This document shows positions 25,709 through 35,701 of a DNA stretch of 64,000 nucleotides, one piece after another. Each line of letters starts with the position of its first letter. Position 1 is the stretch's first letter. Position numbers and translations under genes: made by a program. The stretch is from NCBI RefSeq assembly GCF_000058485.1, contig NC_008278.1:1358962-1422961 (forward strand), given 5' to 3'. Below the pieces are notes generated by a model. The model was not told the origin of the DNA and did no database searches. It was given only the letters and a program-made list of their open reading frames with translations. The stretch comes from Frankia alni ACN14a. Its GTDB lineage: Bacteria; Actinomycetota; Actinomycetes; Frankiales; Frankiaceae.

Positions 25709-27040
25709 ATGGCCGACGACCGCACTGCCGCCGCGCCCACAGAACGAGACGTGCTGCTGACCGGGATGGGATTCTGCCTGCCTGGTCTCGAACGTCCCAG
25801 CCTCACCGCGGACGACGTCTGGGCGGTGGCGTCGAAAGGGATTTCCTGCCTGACGCGGGGCGACATCTACTACGGCTCTGTCGCACTCACCGAGGAGATG
25901 TTCGACGAACGGCTGCCCGACATCCCGGCGCTCTACCGCCAGCAGCTCACCCGATCGCACCGGCTCGGAATGATCTCCTTCGTCCAGGCGTGCGCGGACG
26001 GCGGGCTGGACTTCCGCGCCGGCGATCTCACCGAGGCTGCCATCCTCACCGGCCGCGGCAGTGTCGACGACAACGTCCGGGTCCACCGGGACCTCCTGGA
26101 CGCACGCCCCGAGGGCCTCACCCCGGACGCCGCCGTCGGGCTGTTCATCCAGACCCAGCTCGGGGCCACCCCGTACGACGTCGCGTTGCTGCAGGCGTCC
26201 CTCGCCCGCACCCGCGGGCCGAGCTTCTCGGTCACCTGCGGCTGCTCGTCCTCGACGATCCAGCTCGGGAACGCGCTGCGCATGATCCAGGCCGGTGAGG
26301 TGGAGATCGCGCTCGTCACCGGCGTCGACTCCGGCAGCGCGGATCTCGCCCGCCAGGGACAGGAAGTCCTGCGCGCCGCCGAGCGGGGCGGGCCGGCGGG
26401 CGCCCCGGGCTTCGTCCCGGACGAGCCTCCCTCCACCGACCACCGCATGCACCCCTACGACGAGCGCGCGGGCAGCGTCGGGTACGGCGAGGGGTCGGCG
26501 ACGGTGGTGCTGGAGAGCCGCGCCCATGCCGAACGCCGCGGCGCCCGCCCCCACGGCCGCCTTCTCGCGCAGGCCACGACCCGCGACGGCCTGTTCAGCC
26601 CGCTGTCGGTCGACATCACCGGAACGGCGCTGGTGACCGGGGTCCGCCGCTGCCTGGGCGAGCGGTGGAGCATCGACCAGGTCCCCTACATCAACGGGGG
26701 CAGCGACGGCGACCCGAACGTGACGAACGTCGAGGTCAACGCCGTGCGGGAGCTGTACGGGCCGAGGGTGCCGGCGGTGCTGCTCAGCTCCCAGGAGGCG
26801 TGCTTCGGCCACAGCGGCGGGCAGGCCGGTGCGCTGGGCGCGGCGCTGACGACGCTGATGATCGCCCGAGGCGAGGTGTGTCCCACCGCCGGCTGCGAGC
26901 GGCCGGCCGCGGACCTCAGCTTCGACCCGATTCCGGGGACGAGCTCGCGCCCGCTCGGCTTCGACTACGCGCTCAGCTTCACCTACCAGACAGGCGGCCT
27001 CAAGGCCGTGATCCTGCTGGGCTCCCCGGACGCGACCTGA
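25709..27040 (+). CDS. Stand-alone ketosynthase-like protein with altered triad
   Basis: A 443-residue thiolase-fold beta-ketoacyl synthase homologue. ATG 25709 has GGAG 8 bases upstream; a longer frame begins at 25616. The nucleophile is kept: C179 in 'TCGCSSSTIQLGNALRM'. The first catalytic His (HGTGT in normal enzymes) is replaced: the matching stretch reads 'INGGSDGDP' with N329 at the His position. The second His is kept (H368 in 'ACFGHSGGQAGALGAAL'), but the Lys that normally precedes it by five residues is not seen. It might be a non-elongating partner, a chain-length or starter factor, or a condensing enzyme with different chemistry. It lies 199 bp before the PKS on the same strand and lacks its own ACP. 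Confidence 0.82.
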   Translation: MADDRTAAAPTERDVLLTGMGFCLPGLERPSLTADDVWAVASKGISCLTRGDIYYGSVALTEEMFDERLPDIPALYRQQLTRSHRLGMISFVQACADGGLDFRAGDLTEAAILTGRGSVDDNVRVHRDLLDARPEGLTPDAAVGLFIQTQLGATPYDVALLQASLARTRGPSFSVTCGCSSSTIQLGNALRMIQAGEVEIALVTGVDSGSADLARQGQEVLRAAERGGPAGAPGFVPDEPPSTDHRMHPYDERAGSVGYGEGSATVVLESRAHAERRGARPHGRLLAQATTRDGLFSPLSVDITGTALVTGVRRCLGERWSIDQVPYINGGSDGDPNVTNVEVNAVRELYGPRVPAVLLSSQEACFGHSGGQAGALGAALTTLMIARGEVCPTAGCERPAADLSFDPIPGTSSRPLGFDYALSFTYQTGGLKAVILLGSPDAT

Positions 27041-27082
27041 CGCCCTTCCCCCGACTCCCTGACGCCCTTCCCCCGACTCCCT
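27039..27082. repeat. Exact 22-bp tandem duplication after the ketosynthase gene
   Basis: Positions 27039-27060 and 27061-27082 are identical, the first overlapping the ketosynthase stop codon. The unit begins GACGCCCTTCCC and is pyrimidine-rich. Confidence 0.9.
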
Positions 27083-27230
27083 GTTCCCTGCCGTCGGCGT
27101 TCCCTTCCCCAGTGTTCCCTCCCGTCAGGCCGCACCCCGTGGCCGGGTCCGACGGCCTCCGGCGCGGCTCCGCTGGTTTCAGCGTGTCCCTGTGCTGCCC
27201 GATGCCGGGTGCGCCCGCGAGAAAGGAACC

Positions 27231-27265
27231 GCACCCGCCATGAGTGAGGCACCCGCCATGAGTGA
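27231..27265 (+). repeat. 17-bp repeat duplicating the PKS start codon
   Basis: Identical 17-base stretches at 27231-27247 and 27249-27265 (period 18) each contain an in-frame ATG, at 27240 and 27258. They give alternative PKS starts six codons apart. Confidence 0.85.
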
Positions 27266-30200
27266 TGACGTGGTCACCCGGCCCGAGGAGCGGCCGGCGT
27301 CCGCGATGGGCCATGCCGAGGACGCCGTCGCCGTGATCGGGATGGGCTGCCGGTTGCCCGGGGGAGTGGACTCCCCGGCGTCCCTGTGGGAGCTGCTGGT
27401 CTCCCGGCGCGACGCCGTCGGCGAGCCACCGCCCGGTCGCTGGGTGGCCGAGGAGTACCTCGACCCGACTCTGACGGCGCTCGGCCGGTCGGTGCCGCGC
27501 CAGGCCGGCTTCCTGGCGGACATCGCCGGCTTCGACGCGGACTTCTTCGGTGTCTCCCAGCGGGAGGCCGACGTGCTGGACCCGCAGCACCGGCTGCTGC
27601 TGGAGGTGGCGTGGGAGGCGTTCGACCACGCCGGCCTGCCGGCGGAACGGCTCGCCGACACCGCCACCGGCGTGTTCATCGGGCTCAACGGCTCCGACTA
27701 CGCCGAGCGGCTCGTCGGGCGGCCCGAGGAGCTGGAGGGATCGCTGCTCGTCAACGGGCCGTGCGTGGCCAGCGGCCGCATCGCCTACCTGCTCGGCCTG
27801 CACGGGCCGTGCCTGACGGTGGACACGGCCTGCTCCTCCTCGCTCGTCGGCGTGCATCTGGCCTGCCGCAGCCTGGCGGGCGGCGAGTGCGACGTCGCGA
27901 TCGCCGGGGGTGTGGCGTTGATGCTTTCTCCTCGGGTGTCGAAGTCGCTGGTCCGGATGAGCATGCTGTCGCCGACGAGCCGCTGCCACGCCTTCGACGC
28001 CGCCGCCGACGGCTTCGGCCGCGGCGAGGGCGCCGGCCTGGTCGTGCTCAAGCGCCTGGCCGACGCCCGGCGTGACGGCGACCGGGTACTCGCGGTGATC
28101 CGCGGCACGGCGGTCAACCAGGACGGCCGCACCGACGGGCTGAGCGTCCCCTCCGAGCAGGCGCAGTACGCCGTGGCGAAGGCCGCGCTGCGCCGGGCCG
28201 GCGTCGACCCGGCGGACGTCGGCCTGGTCGAGGCACACGGCACCGGGACGACGGTGGGCGATCCGGTCGAGTTCCAGGCCCTGTCGCGGGCCTACGGCGG
28301 AGGGACCCAGCGGTGTGCCCTGGGATCGGTGAAGACGAATCTCGGCCATCTCGAGCCCGCCTCCGGCGTCACCAGCCTGATCAAGACCGTGCTCTGCCTT
28401 CAGCACGCGCAGATCCCGGCGAACCTGCACTTCCACGAGTGGAACCCGGCGATCGCGGGCGTCGAGTCCCGGTTCTTCGTGCCCACCGACCTGGTCGACT
28501 GGCCCGTGCGGGGCACGGGCCGGGTCGCGGCCGTGTCCTCCTTCGGGTTCTCCGGCACCAACGCGCACGTCGTCGTCGCGCAGGCGCCGTCGGCTGCCGA
28601 CCGGCTGTCGGCTACCGACCCGTGGGCGGCCCGTGCCGCGTCGGGGGCGAGCGGCCCGGACGTGGTCGTCGTCCCGGCCGGCTCGGCCGAGGTGCTGCCG
28701 GCCGCCGCAACCCGCCTCGCCGACTGGTTGGCCGCCGGCGCTGACTCGGCCGCCGGCACTGGTTCGGCTGCCGGCGCGGTGCGCGACGTCGCGTACACGC
28801 TGGCCCGGCGGCGCGCGACGGGGCGCGGCCGGCTCGGGGTGGTCGCCTTCTCCCGGCAGGAGCTGGTCGCGGGCCTGCGCGCGTTCGCCGCCGGTCGCCC
28901 CGCGCCGAACGTGGTGGCGGGCACCGCCGTCGCCGGTGTGCCGCGGGACACGGTCTGGGTGTTCTCCGGACAGGGGTCGCAGTGGGCCGGCATGGGCCGC
29001 GACCTGCTGGTCGTGGAGCCGGCGTTCGCCGCGGCCATCGCCGAGGTCGACCCGCTCATCCGGGCGGAGACGGGGATCTCGGTCCTCGACGCGTTGCGGG
29101 CCGGCGAGGAGCTGGTGGGCTGCGACCGCGTCCAGCCGGTCCTGTTCGCGGTGCAGCTCGGGCTGGCGGCGCTGTGGCGGGCGCACGGCGTGCGGCCCGC
29201 CGCTGTGATCGGGCACTCCATGGGAGAGGTCGCGGCGGCCGTCGTCGCGGGCGCGTTGAGCGTCGCCGACGGCGCCCGGGTGATCTGCCGCCGGTCGCGG
29301 TTGCTCACCCGCATCGCCGGGGCCGGCGCGATGGCGACCGTCGGTCTCGATCGGCGCGCGGTGGCGGCCGATCTCACCGCGACCGGTGCCGACCGGGAGG
29401 TCTCGGTGGCCGTGCTGGCCGCGCCGGGCTCGACGGTCGTCGCCGGAGCCGCCGGCCGGATCGACGAACTCGTCGCGCACTGGACCGCCCGCGGCATCCC
29501 GGCCCACCCGGTCGCCGTCGACGTCGCCTCCCACTCACCGCAGGTCGACCCGCTGCTCGGCGAGCTCGCCGAGCAGCTCGCCGAGCTCGACCCGCGTCGG
29601 CCCGAGACCGGCTTCTACGGCACGGTCGAGGACTCCCCGCGTGCCGCGCCCGCCTTCGACGCCGCGTACTGGTGCGCGAACCTGCGCCGCCCTGTCCGGT
29701 TCACCGACGCCGTCGCGGCAGCCGCCGCCGACGGGCACCGCGTCTTCCTCGAGATCTCGCCGAACCCGGTGGTGGCCCACGCGATCGCCGGCAGCCTGGC
29801 CGGGGGCAGCCGCACCCCGGTGGTACTGCCGACGCTGCGCCGGGACGGCGACGGTCAGGCGGAGTTCCGGATCGCGCTCGCGGCGGCCCACTGCGCCGGC
29901 GTGCCCGTCGACTGGTCGGTCCTCTACCCCGACGGGGTGATCGTCGACGTTCCCCCGCTGGTGTTCGACCGCCGCCGCCACTGGATCGACGCCCCCCTGC
30001 CCGGCCCGCGGACCCCCGCGGCGACCCCCGGCCACGGGGCTGCCGCGGCACCGCTGCCGGGCCTGCACTCCGAGGTGCCGAGCGGGCCGGTGCGCCACCT
30101 GTGGCGCTGCGACGTCGGCACCGCGGCCGTCGGCTGGCTCGCCGACCACCGGGTGCACGGCCGGGCGGTGCTGCCCGGCGCCGCCTACTGCGCGTTCGCG

Positions 30201-33200
30201 CTCAGCGCCGCGGCGGAGGTGTTCCCCGACGCCGCGCCGGCTGAGGTCGTCCTGACCGAGACCGCGTTCGAGGAACTGCTCGACCTCGACGACCACACCG
30301 ACGCGCTGATGACCGCGACACCCAAGGATCCGGACCGAACCCTGATCGAGATCTTCGCCCGCAGCGACGGCACCGAGAACGGCTGGAGCCGGCGCATGTC
30401 CGGCGTGCTGCGACGGACCACCGCGCCCGCGCCGGACGGCGGGGCGGCGCTGCTCGACCTCGCCGTCGCGCACCCTCGCCGCGTCGGGCCGAGCGAGGTG
30501 TACCGCAACCTGCGTGGCCGCGGGATCGACCACGGACCCGCCTTCGCCGCCATCACCGACCTGCACGCGGGGGCGGACAACCACGGAGTCTGGGCGACCG
30601 TGACCGTCCCGCCGTTCGCCGCCGCCGGGGCCCAGGAGCTGCCCATCCATCCCGTGCTCCTCGACGCCTGCGCGCAGGCACTCGTCGTCAGCCTGCCGGC
30701 CGCGACCGAGCAGGGTCTGGTCCTGCCCGCCGGCATCGACGAGATCCGGGTGTTCGGGGACACCACGACCGTGCGGTACGTCCACGGCTGGATGGAGTTC
30801 CCGGACGCCGGCGGCGTCGGCAGTCCCGCCGGGCACGTCCGCCTGCTCGACGCCGCCGGCACGCTCGTCGCCGCCCTCGACGGGATGCGCTACGTCCACC
30901 ACAGCACGGCCGACTCCGCCACCGCGGGCACGGCGCCGACGGAGCTCGCCGCACGGATCGACGACTGGCTGTACGGGGTCGCGTGGCAACCGCAGCCGCG
31001 TCCCCCGGCCGCCGGGCCCGGCCGGCCGGGCCGCTGGCTCGTGCTCGGCGAGCTCACCGGCTCCGCGCGCGACCTTGCCGCCGCGCTCGCCGCCGCCGGG
31101 GCGGACGCCGAGTTCGCGCTGCTGCCCGGCGCCGCCGACGACCCCCGGCGGTGGGCGCGCGGCACCGGGCCGGCGTGGGCCACCGCGGGCCGACCGGAGC
31201 GGGTCGTGGTCGTCCTCGACGGCCCGGCCGCGGCATCCGAGGCGGCTTACTCATCCGGTGGATCTGACTTATCTGGTGAAGCTGACTCATCCGGCGGATC
31301 CGGCGCGGCCGGTGGGGCTGACGCGGCTGACGCGGCTGACGCGGTCGGTGGGGCTGACGCGGTCGGGGCGCGCGCTGTTGCACCGGACTACGGCTTCGCC
31401 GACGCGCCGCTGGATCCGCCGGCCGACCCGCTGGCGCTGTCCCCGGTCGCCGCCGAACGGGCCACCCGGGCGCTGCTGACGGTGGTGCAGACCCTCGCCG
31501 GGTTGTCGGGCGCCGCGCCGCGGCTGTTCACCGTCACCCGCGGCGCGCGGGCCCTGACACCGGGTGCCGTGCCCGACGCCCACCGGGGTGGGGTGCGCGG
31601 CCTGCTGCGGGTACTCGCCCACGAGCACCCCGAGTACCGCATGCTCCACCTCGACGCCGATCCGGCCGGGGTCCTGCCCGCGGGGGCCGGTGCCATCGCC
31701 GCCCCCGGCGGTACCGTTCCTGGCGGATCTCCTGCTCCTGGCGGCACCGGGCCCGGTGGTGCAGGCACCGGGCGCGGCCCGTCGTTCGCCGCCGACGCCG
31801 ACGATCTCGCCGACGAGCTGCTCGCCGACGACGCCCTCGCCCCGCCCGGCACCCCCGACCCCGTCGCCATCGCCGTCGACGATGAGATCGCTCTGCGCAG
31901 CGGGATCAGGTTCGTCGCCCGCGTGGTGCTGACGCCGGTGACGGCCGCCGAACGGCACGACGCCGGCCACCAGCGCGTGCGCTACGGCCGCGACGGCTTC
32001 GCGCTGCGCACCCCCGAGTCCGGCGACCTCGACGACCTGCGCGTCGCCGTCGCCGAGCGGCGCCGGCCGGGCCCTGGGCAGGTGGAGGTGCGGGTGCGCG
32101 CCGCCGGAGTGAACTTCCGCGACGTACTGCTCGCTCTCGGCGTGCTGCCGCCGTCGCCGATCGGGTTCGAGTGCGCTGGCGTCGTCACCGCCGTGGGCCC
32201 GGACGTCACCGCCCCGCGCCCCGGCGACGAGGTCGTCGCGGTCGACCTGCTCGGCGGCGGGGCGTTCGGCTCCTTCCTGACGACCGACGCCGACCTGACC
32301 ATGCCGATCCCCGCCGGGATGGACGCGGCGGCGGCAGCCGGCCTCCCCGTCGCCTTCGCGACCGCCTGGTACGCCCTGCGAGAGGTCGCCGACCTGCGCG
32401 CGGGCGAGTCGGTCCTCATCCACTCGGCCACCGGCGGGACCGGGCTCGCAGCGATCGCCGTCGCGCGGCTGCTCGGCGCCGAGGTCCTCGCCACCGCCGG
32501 CACCCCGGAGAAACGGGCCTACCTGCGCGGCATCGGCGTGCGCCACGTCATGGACTCCCGCTCGCTGGACTTCGCCGCGCAGGCGCGCGCGGCGACGGGC
32601 GGCCGGGGCGTCGACGTCGTGCTGAACTCCCTGACGGGCCCGGCGATCCGCGCGGGGCTGGAGACCCTGGCGCCCTTCGGCCGGTTCATCGAGCTGGGGT
32701 TGCGCGACATCCTCGCCGACAGTCCCCTCGGCCTGCTGCCGTTCCGCAACAGCATCACGCTGGCCAGCGTCAACGCGATCGAGCTCTGCCGCGAGCAGCG
32801 GCACCGGGTGGTGGCCCTGCTTCGCGAGCTGTCCGCTGCCTTCGCCGCCGGCGATCTCGTCCCGCTGCCCGTGCAGAGCTTCCCGCTCGCCTCGGCCGCC
32901 GAGGCGTTCCGGTTCATGGCCGGCGCCCGTCATATCGGCAAGATTGTGCTGACCGTCCCGGACGACGGGCAGGCCATGGCGATCCGGCCCGGCGGCGCCC
33001 CGTCCCCGGTGCGACCCGGCGCGGCATACATCATCACGGGGGGTCTCGGCGGGGTGGGCCTGGCGACCGCCGCCTGGCTGACCGCCCACCGGGCCGGCCG
33101 CGTGGTGCTGTGCGGCCGGTCGGCACCGAGCCCGGAGATCGACAGGCGGCTCACCGAGCTCGCCGCCCAGGGCACCGACGTCCGGGTGGTCCTCGGCGAC

Positions 33201-34085
33201 GTCGCCGAGCCGGGGGTCGCCGAGCGGCTCGTCGCGGCCGCCACCGCCGACGACGTCGCTCTGCGCGGCGTCGTGCACTCGGCGATGGTGCTCCGGGATG
33301 CGGCGCTGACCACCATCACCGCCGAGCAGCTGCACGGCGTCTGGCATCCCAAGGTGTTCGGGGCCGCCCGGCTGCACGCGGCGACCGAGGGCCGTCCGCT
33401 GGACTGGTTCGTGCTCTACTCGTCCATCTCGTCGCTGTTCGGCATCCCCGGCCAGGGCTCCTACGCCTCGGCGAACTCCTGGCTCGACGGCTTCGCCGAC
33501 TGGCGCAGCGCCCAGGGGCTGCCGACCACCTCGATCAACTGGGGGGTCTGGGGCGAGATCGGCGGCGGCACGATCTTCGGGGAGCGGGGTTACGAGACCA
33601 TACCGACCCGCGACGGCCTGTACGCCCTGGAGACGGTCCTCGCGCACGGCCGACGGCACGCCGGCCTGCTGCCCGGGGACCCGATCGCCTGGATACCGCC
33701 GGCCGGTCGCCCGCTGCCGGTGTTCTCCGCCGTCATCCGGGCCGGTGGCGTCCAGGCGGCCGAGCAGGACGGTCCGACCGACATCCGGGCACGCCTGCGG
33801 GCCGCGGCGGCGGGGGAGCCCCGGCGGGCGCTGTTCGAGGAGTACCTGGGGGAGCATCTGCGGGTGGTGCTGCGGCTGAGCCAGAGCACGCTCGACCCGG
33901 ACACGTTGCTGCGGTCGTTCGGCTTCGACTCGCTGCTCGCCCTCGAGCTGCGCTCCCGGTTGGAGCCCGCACTCGGTATCACCCTGCCCGGCAACTTCGT
34001 CTGGAGGTACCCGACGATCGCGGCGCTCGCCACCGGCCTGGCGGACTTCGCCGGCCTGGCCCTCGATGGCGGCGACGGGTCCTGA
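27240..34085 (+). CDS. Type I polyketide synthase, fully reducing single module (KS-AT-DH-ER-KR-ACP)
   Basis: A 2281-residue multidomain synthase that should build a saturated, possibly methyl-branched acyl chain. KS (about 28-455): C198 in 'DTACSSSL', H333 in 'EAHGTGT', H370 in 'KTNLGH'. AT (about 573-870): S660 in 'GHSMGE' and 'VASH' at 762-765, closer to the methylmalonyl-type YASH than the malonyl-type HAFH. DH (about 940-1220): H970 in '[11 protein letters not shown]' and D1142 in '[10 protein letters not shown]'. A structural region with a Ser/Gly/Ala-Asp repeat spans about 1250-1580. ER (about 1585-1900) has '[15 protein letters not shown]'. KR (about 1925-2110) has '[11 protein letters not shown]' and Y2075 in 'YASAN'. 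ACP (about 2185-2262) has S2231 in '[10 protein letters not shown]'. There is no thioesterase, loading domain or docking partner, so iterative action and release by another protein are likely. AAGGA lies 12 bases before ATG 27240. Confidence 0.95.
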   Translation: MSEAPAMSDDVVTRPEERPASAMGHAEDAVAVIGMGCRLPGGVDSPASLWELLVSRRDAVGEPPPGRWVAEEYLDPTLTALGRSVPRQAGFLADIAGFDADFFGVSQREADVLDPQHRLLLEVAWEAFDHAGLPAERLADTATGVFIGLNGSDYAERLVGRPEELEGSLLVNGPCVASGRIAYLLGLHGPCLTVDTACSSSLVGVHLACRSLAGGECDVAIAGGVALMLSPRVSKSLVRMSMLSPTSRCHAFDAAADGFGRGEGAGLVVLKRLADARRDGDRVLAVIRGTAVNQDGRTDGLSVPSEQAQYAVAKAALRRAGVDPADVGLVEAHGTGTTVGDPVEFQALSRAYGGGTQRCALGSVKTNLGHLEPASGVTSLIKTVLCLQHAQIPANLHFHEWNPAIAGVESRFFVPTDLVDWPVRGTGRVAAVSSFGFSGTNAHVVVAQAPSAADRLSATDPWAARAASGASGPDVVVVPAGSAEVLPAAATRLADWLAAGADSAAGTGSAAGAVRDVAYTLARRRATGRGRLGVVAFSRQELVAGLRAFAAGRPAPNVVAGTAVAGVPRDTVWVFSGQGSQWAGMGRDLLVVEPAFAAAIAEVDPLIRAETGISVLDALRAGEELVGCDRVQPVLFAVQLGLAALWRAHGVRPAAVIGHSMGEVAAAVVAGALSVADGARVICRRSRLLTRIAGAGAMATVGLDRRAVAADLTATGADREVSVAVLAAPGSTVVAGAAGRIDELVAHWTARGIPAHPVAVDVASHSPQVDPLLGELAEQLAELDPRRPETGFYGTVEDSPRAAPAFDAAYWCANLRRPVRFTDAVAAAAADGHRVFLEISPNPVVAHAIAGSLAGGSRTPVVLPTLRRDGDGQAEFRIALAAAHCAGVPVDWSVLYPDGVIVDVPPLVFDRRRHWIDAPLPGPRTPAATPGHGAAAAPLPGLHSEVPSGPVRHLWRCDVGTAAVGWLADHRVHGRAVLPGAAYCAFALSAAAEVFPDAAPAEVVLTETAFEELLDLDDHTDALMTATPKDPDRTLIEIFARSDGTENGWSRRMSGVLRRTTAPAPDGGAALLDLAVAHPRRVGPSEVYRNLRGRGIDHGPAFAAITDLHAGADNHGVWATVTVPPFAAAGAQELPIHPVLLDACAQALVVSLPAATEQGLVLPAGIDEIRVFGDTTTVRYVHGWMEFPDAGGVGSPAGHVRLLDAAGTLVAALDGMRYVHHSTADSATAGTAPTELAARIDDWLYGVAWQPQPRPPAAGPGRPGRWLVLGELTGSARDLAAALAAAGADAEFALLPGAADDPRRWARGTGPAWATAGRPERVVVVLDGPAAASEAAYSSGGSDLSGEADSSGGSGAAGGADAADAADAVGGADAVGARAVAPDYGFADAPLDPPADPLALSPVAAERATRALLTVVQTLAGLSGAAPRLFTVTRGARALTPGAVPDAHRGGVRGLLRVLAHEHPEYRMLHLDADPAGVLPAGAGAIAAPGGTVPGGSPAPGGTGPGGAGTGRGPSFAADADDLADELLADDALAPPGTPDPVAIAVDDEIALRSGIRFVARVVLTPVTAAERHDAGHQRVRYGRDGFALRTPESGDLDDLRVAVAERRRPGPGQVEVRVRAAGVNFRDVLLALGVLPPSPIGFECAGVVTAVGPDVTAPRPGDEVVAVDLLGGGAFGSFLTTDADLTMPIPAGMDAAAAAGLPVAFATAWYALREVADLRAGESVLIHSATGGTGLAAIAVARLLGAEVLATAGTPEKRAYLRGIGVRHVMDSRSLDFAAQARAATGGRGVDVVLNSLTGPAIRAGLETLAPFGRFIELGLRDILADSPLGLLPFRNSITLASVNAIELCREQRHRVVALLRELSAAFAAGDLVPLPVQSFPLASAAEAFRFMAGARHIGKIVLTVPDDGQAMAIRPGGAPSPVRPGAAYIITGGLGGVGLATAAWLTAHRAGRVVLCGRSAPSPEIDRRLTELAAQGTDVRVVLGDVAEPGVAERLVAAATADDVALRGVVHSAMVLRDAALTTITAEQLHGVWHPKVFGAARLHAATEGRPLDWFVLYSSISSLFGIPGQGSYASANSWLDGFADWRSAQGLPTTSINWGVWGEIGGGTIFGERGYETIPTRDGLYALETVLAHGRRHAGLLPGDPIAWIPPAGRPLPVFSAVIRAGGVQAAEQDGPTDIRARLRAAAAGEPRRALFEEYLGEHLRVVLRLSQSTLDPDTLLRSFGFDSLLALELRSRLEPALGITLPGNFVWRYPTIAALATGLADFAGLALDGGDGS

Positions 34086-34148
34086 CGGGTCCTGACGGAC
34101 CTGGCATCTCCTTGACGGGACAGCTGCGCCACGGGTGATGCCACGGCC

Positions 34149-34179
34149 GGTGGTGGCGGGGAGTCCCGGCGCCACCACC
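34149..34179 (+). terminator. Strong hairpin after the PKS gene
   Basis: GGTGGTGGCG (34149-34158) pairs with CGCCACCACC (34170-34179); the 11-base loop can fold further through GGG and CCC. It lies between the PKS and the SpoIIM-like gene and should end the PKS transcript. Confidence 0.75.
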
Positions 34180-34201
34180 CGTCTGCGAGGATGAGAGCGC
34201 C

Positions 34202-35212
34202 ATGGATCTCGATGCGTTCGTCGCCGTGCACCGCCCGGAATGGATCCGGCTCGGCCGGCTTGTCGACCGGGCCGGCCGGCCGCGCCGGATGAGCGGCGAC
34301 GAGCTCGACGAACTGGTCGAGCTCTACCAGCGGACCGCGACCCACCTGTCGGTGATCCGCACCCGTTCCTACGACACCAGTCTCGTCGACGACCTCACCA
34401 TCCTGGTGACCCGCGCCCGCGCGGCGGTGGGCGGGGCGCCCGACCCCGGGTGGCACGTCGTCGGCCGGTTCTTCGCCGTGACCTTCCCGCTGGCCGTCTA
34501 CGAGCGACGCCGCTGGGTGCTCGCGACCGCGCTCGGCTCGGTGCTGGTAGCGCTGGCCATCGGGCTCTGGATCGCCAACGACGCCGAGGCACAGGCCAAC
34601 CTGGCGCCGCCGAGCGCGGTCGCCAAGCTGTGCCGCTCCGACTTCGCCTCGTACTACACGGAGAACCCGGCTCCTTCGTTCGCCAGCCAGGTCTGGACGA
34701 ACAACGCCTGGGTGTCGGCGACGGCGGTCGCCGCCGGCGCGCTGCTCGGCCTGCCGACCCTGCTGGTGCTGCTGGTGAACGCGGTGAACACCGGGGTGGT
34801 CGGCGGGTACATGACCAGCTGCGGGCAGAGCGGCCAGTTCTGGAGCCTGATCCTCCCGCACGGCATGCTGGAGCTGACGGTCGTGTTCCTCGCGGGCGCG
34901 GTGGGCCTGCGCCTGGGCTGGTCGATCATCGCGCCGGGCCCGCGGCGTCGGGTCGAGGCGCTGGCTGCCGAGGGGCGGGCGGCGGTGACGATCACGCTCG
35001 GCGCCGCGGTGGCCCTCGCGGTCTCCGGTTTCATCGAGGCGTTCGTGACGCCCTCCGGGCTGCCGACGGCGGTGCGGATCGGGATCGGCGCACTGGCCTG
35101 GGCCGGCTTCGTCGCCTACACGTGGGGCTACGGCTCGCGCGCGGCCGCCGCCGGTCAGACGGCCGACCTCGATGCCGCCCACGGCGCCGCCGACCTGGCC
35201 CCCGTGGCCTAG
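34202..35212 (+). CDS. SpoIIM-like (DUF95) integral membrane protein
   Basis: A 336-residue membrane protein. The N-terminal 95 residues are soluble ('VHRPEWIRLGRLVDRAG', then 'YQRTATHLSVIRTRS'), followed by about five or six hydrophobic segments from residue 95 on. Family features include 'NNAWVSATAVAAGALLG' and 'ILPHGMLELTVVFLAGA' with its conserved His and Glu. In actinobacteria this protein is paired with an RDD protein and is proposed to act in envelope processes; sporulation-specific function is not implied. The PKS hairpin precedes it directly, so its promoter must lie in the short gap at about 34180-34201 or within the hairpin region. Confidence 0.87.
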   Translation: MDLDAFVAVHRPEWIRLGRLVDRAGRPRRMSGDELDELVELYQRTATHLSVIRTRSYDTSLVDDLTILVTRARAAVGGAPDPGWHVVGRFFAVTFPLAVYERRRWVLATALGSVLVALAIGLWIANDAEAQANLAPPSAVAKLCRSDFASYYTENPAPSFASQVWTNNAWVSATAVAAGALLGLPTLLVLLVNAVNTGVVGGYMTSCGQSGQFWSLILPHGMLELTVVFLAGAVGLRLGWSIIAPGPRRRVEALAAEGRAAVTITLGAAVALAVSGFIEAFVTPSGLPTAVRIGIGALAWAGFVAYTWGYGSRAAAAGQTADLDAAHGAADLAPVA

Positions 35213-35221
35213 GCTGCCAGG

Positions 35222-35701
35222 ATGAGTCCGACCGCAGCCAGGGATGTCAGCGTCGACCGCGCGGGCCTGCTCGACTTCGTCCGCCCCCGCCACCGCGGCA
35301 TCCTCGTCACCACCCGCCGCGACGGCGCCCCGCAGCTCTCCCCGGTGACGATGGGCGTCGACACCGCGGGTGACATCGTCGTGTCGACCTACCCGGAACG
35401 GGCGAAGACCCGCAACGCGCGCCGCGACCCGCGGGCGTCGATGTGCGTGCTGTCCGACGAGTTCAGCGGCGACTGGGTCCAGGTTGACGGCACGATCACC
35501 GTGGTCGACCAGCCCGCCGCGGTCGAGGAGCTGGTGGAGTACTTCCGCTGCATCAGCGGCGAGCACCCCGACTGGGACGAGTACCGCGAGGCCATGCGCC
35601 GCCAGGAGAAGGTGCTGCTCCGGCTGCGGATCGACCGGTGGGGGCCGATCAGCCGCGGCGGCTTCCCCGCCCGCCTGCTCGCCCCGGCCGACGAGAGCTA
35701 G
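35222..35701 (+). CDS. PPOX-class F420/FMN-binding oxidoreductase
   Basis: A 159-residue split-barrel flavin/F420-binding protein of the pyridoxamine phosphate oxidase superfamily, actinobacterial F420-dependent type by similarity. Visible features are 'RHRGILVTTRRDGAPQLSP' at about 23-41 (cofactor-phosphate strand), 'VSTYPERAKTRNARRDPR' (cofactor-binding Lys/Arg) and 'VQVDGTITVV'. The C terminus carries the 'WGPISRGGFPARLL' stretch. ATG 35222 lies 9 bp after the SpoIIM-like gene. The substrate is not predictable. Its stop almost touches that of the convergent hydrolase. Confidence 0.83.
   Translation: MSPTAARDVSVDRAGLLDFVRPRHRGILVTTRRDGAPQLSPVTMGVDTAGDIVVSTYPERAKTRNARRDPRASMCVLSDEFSGDWVQVDGTITVVDQPAAVEELVEYFRCISGEHPDWDEYREAMRRQEKVLLRLRIDRWGPISRGGFPARLLAPADES

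Noticed and set aside
31287-34178. A 963-codon open frame opposite the PKS
   Set aside because: It lies antisense to the ER, KR and ACP domains and has only low-complexity composition.
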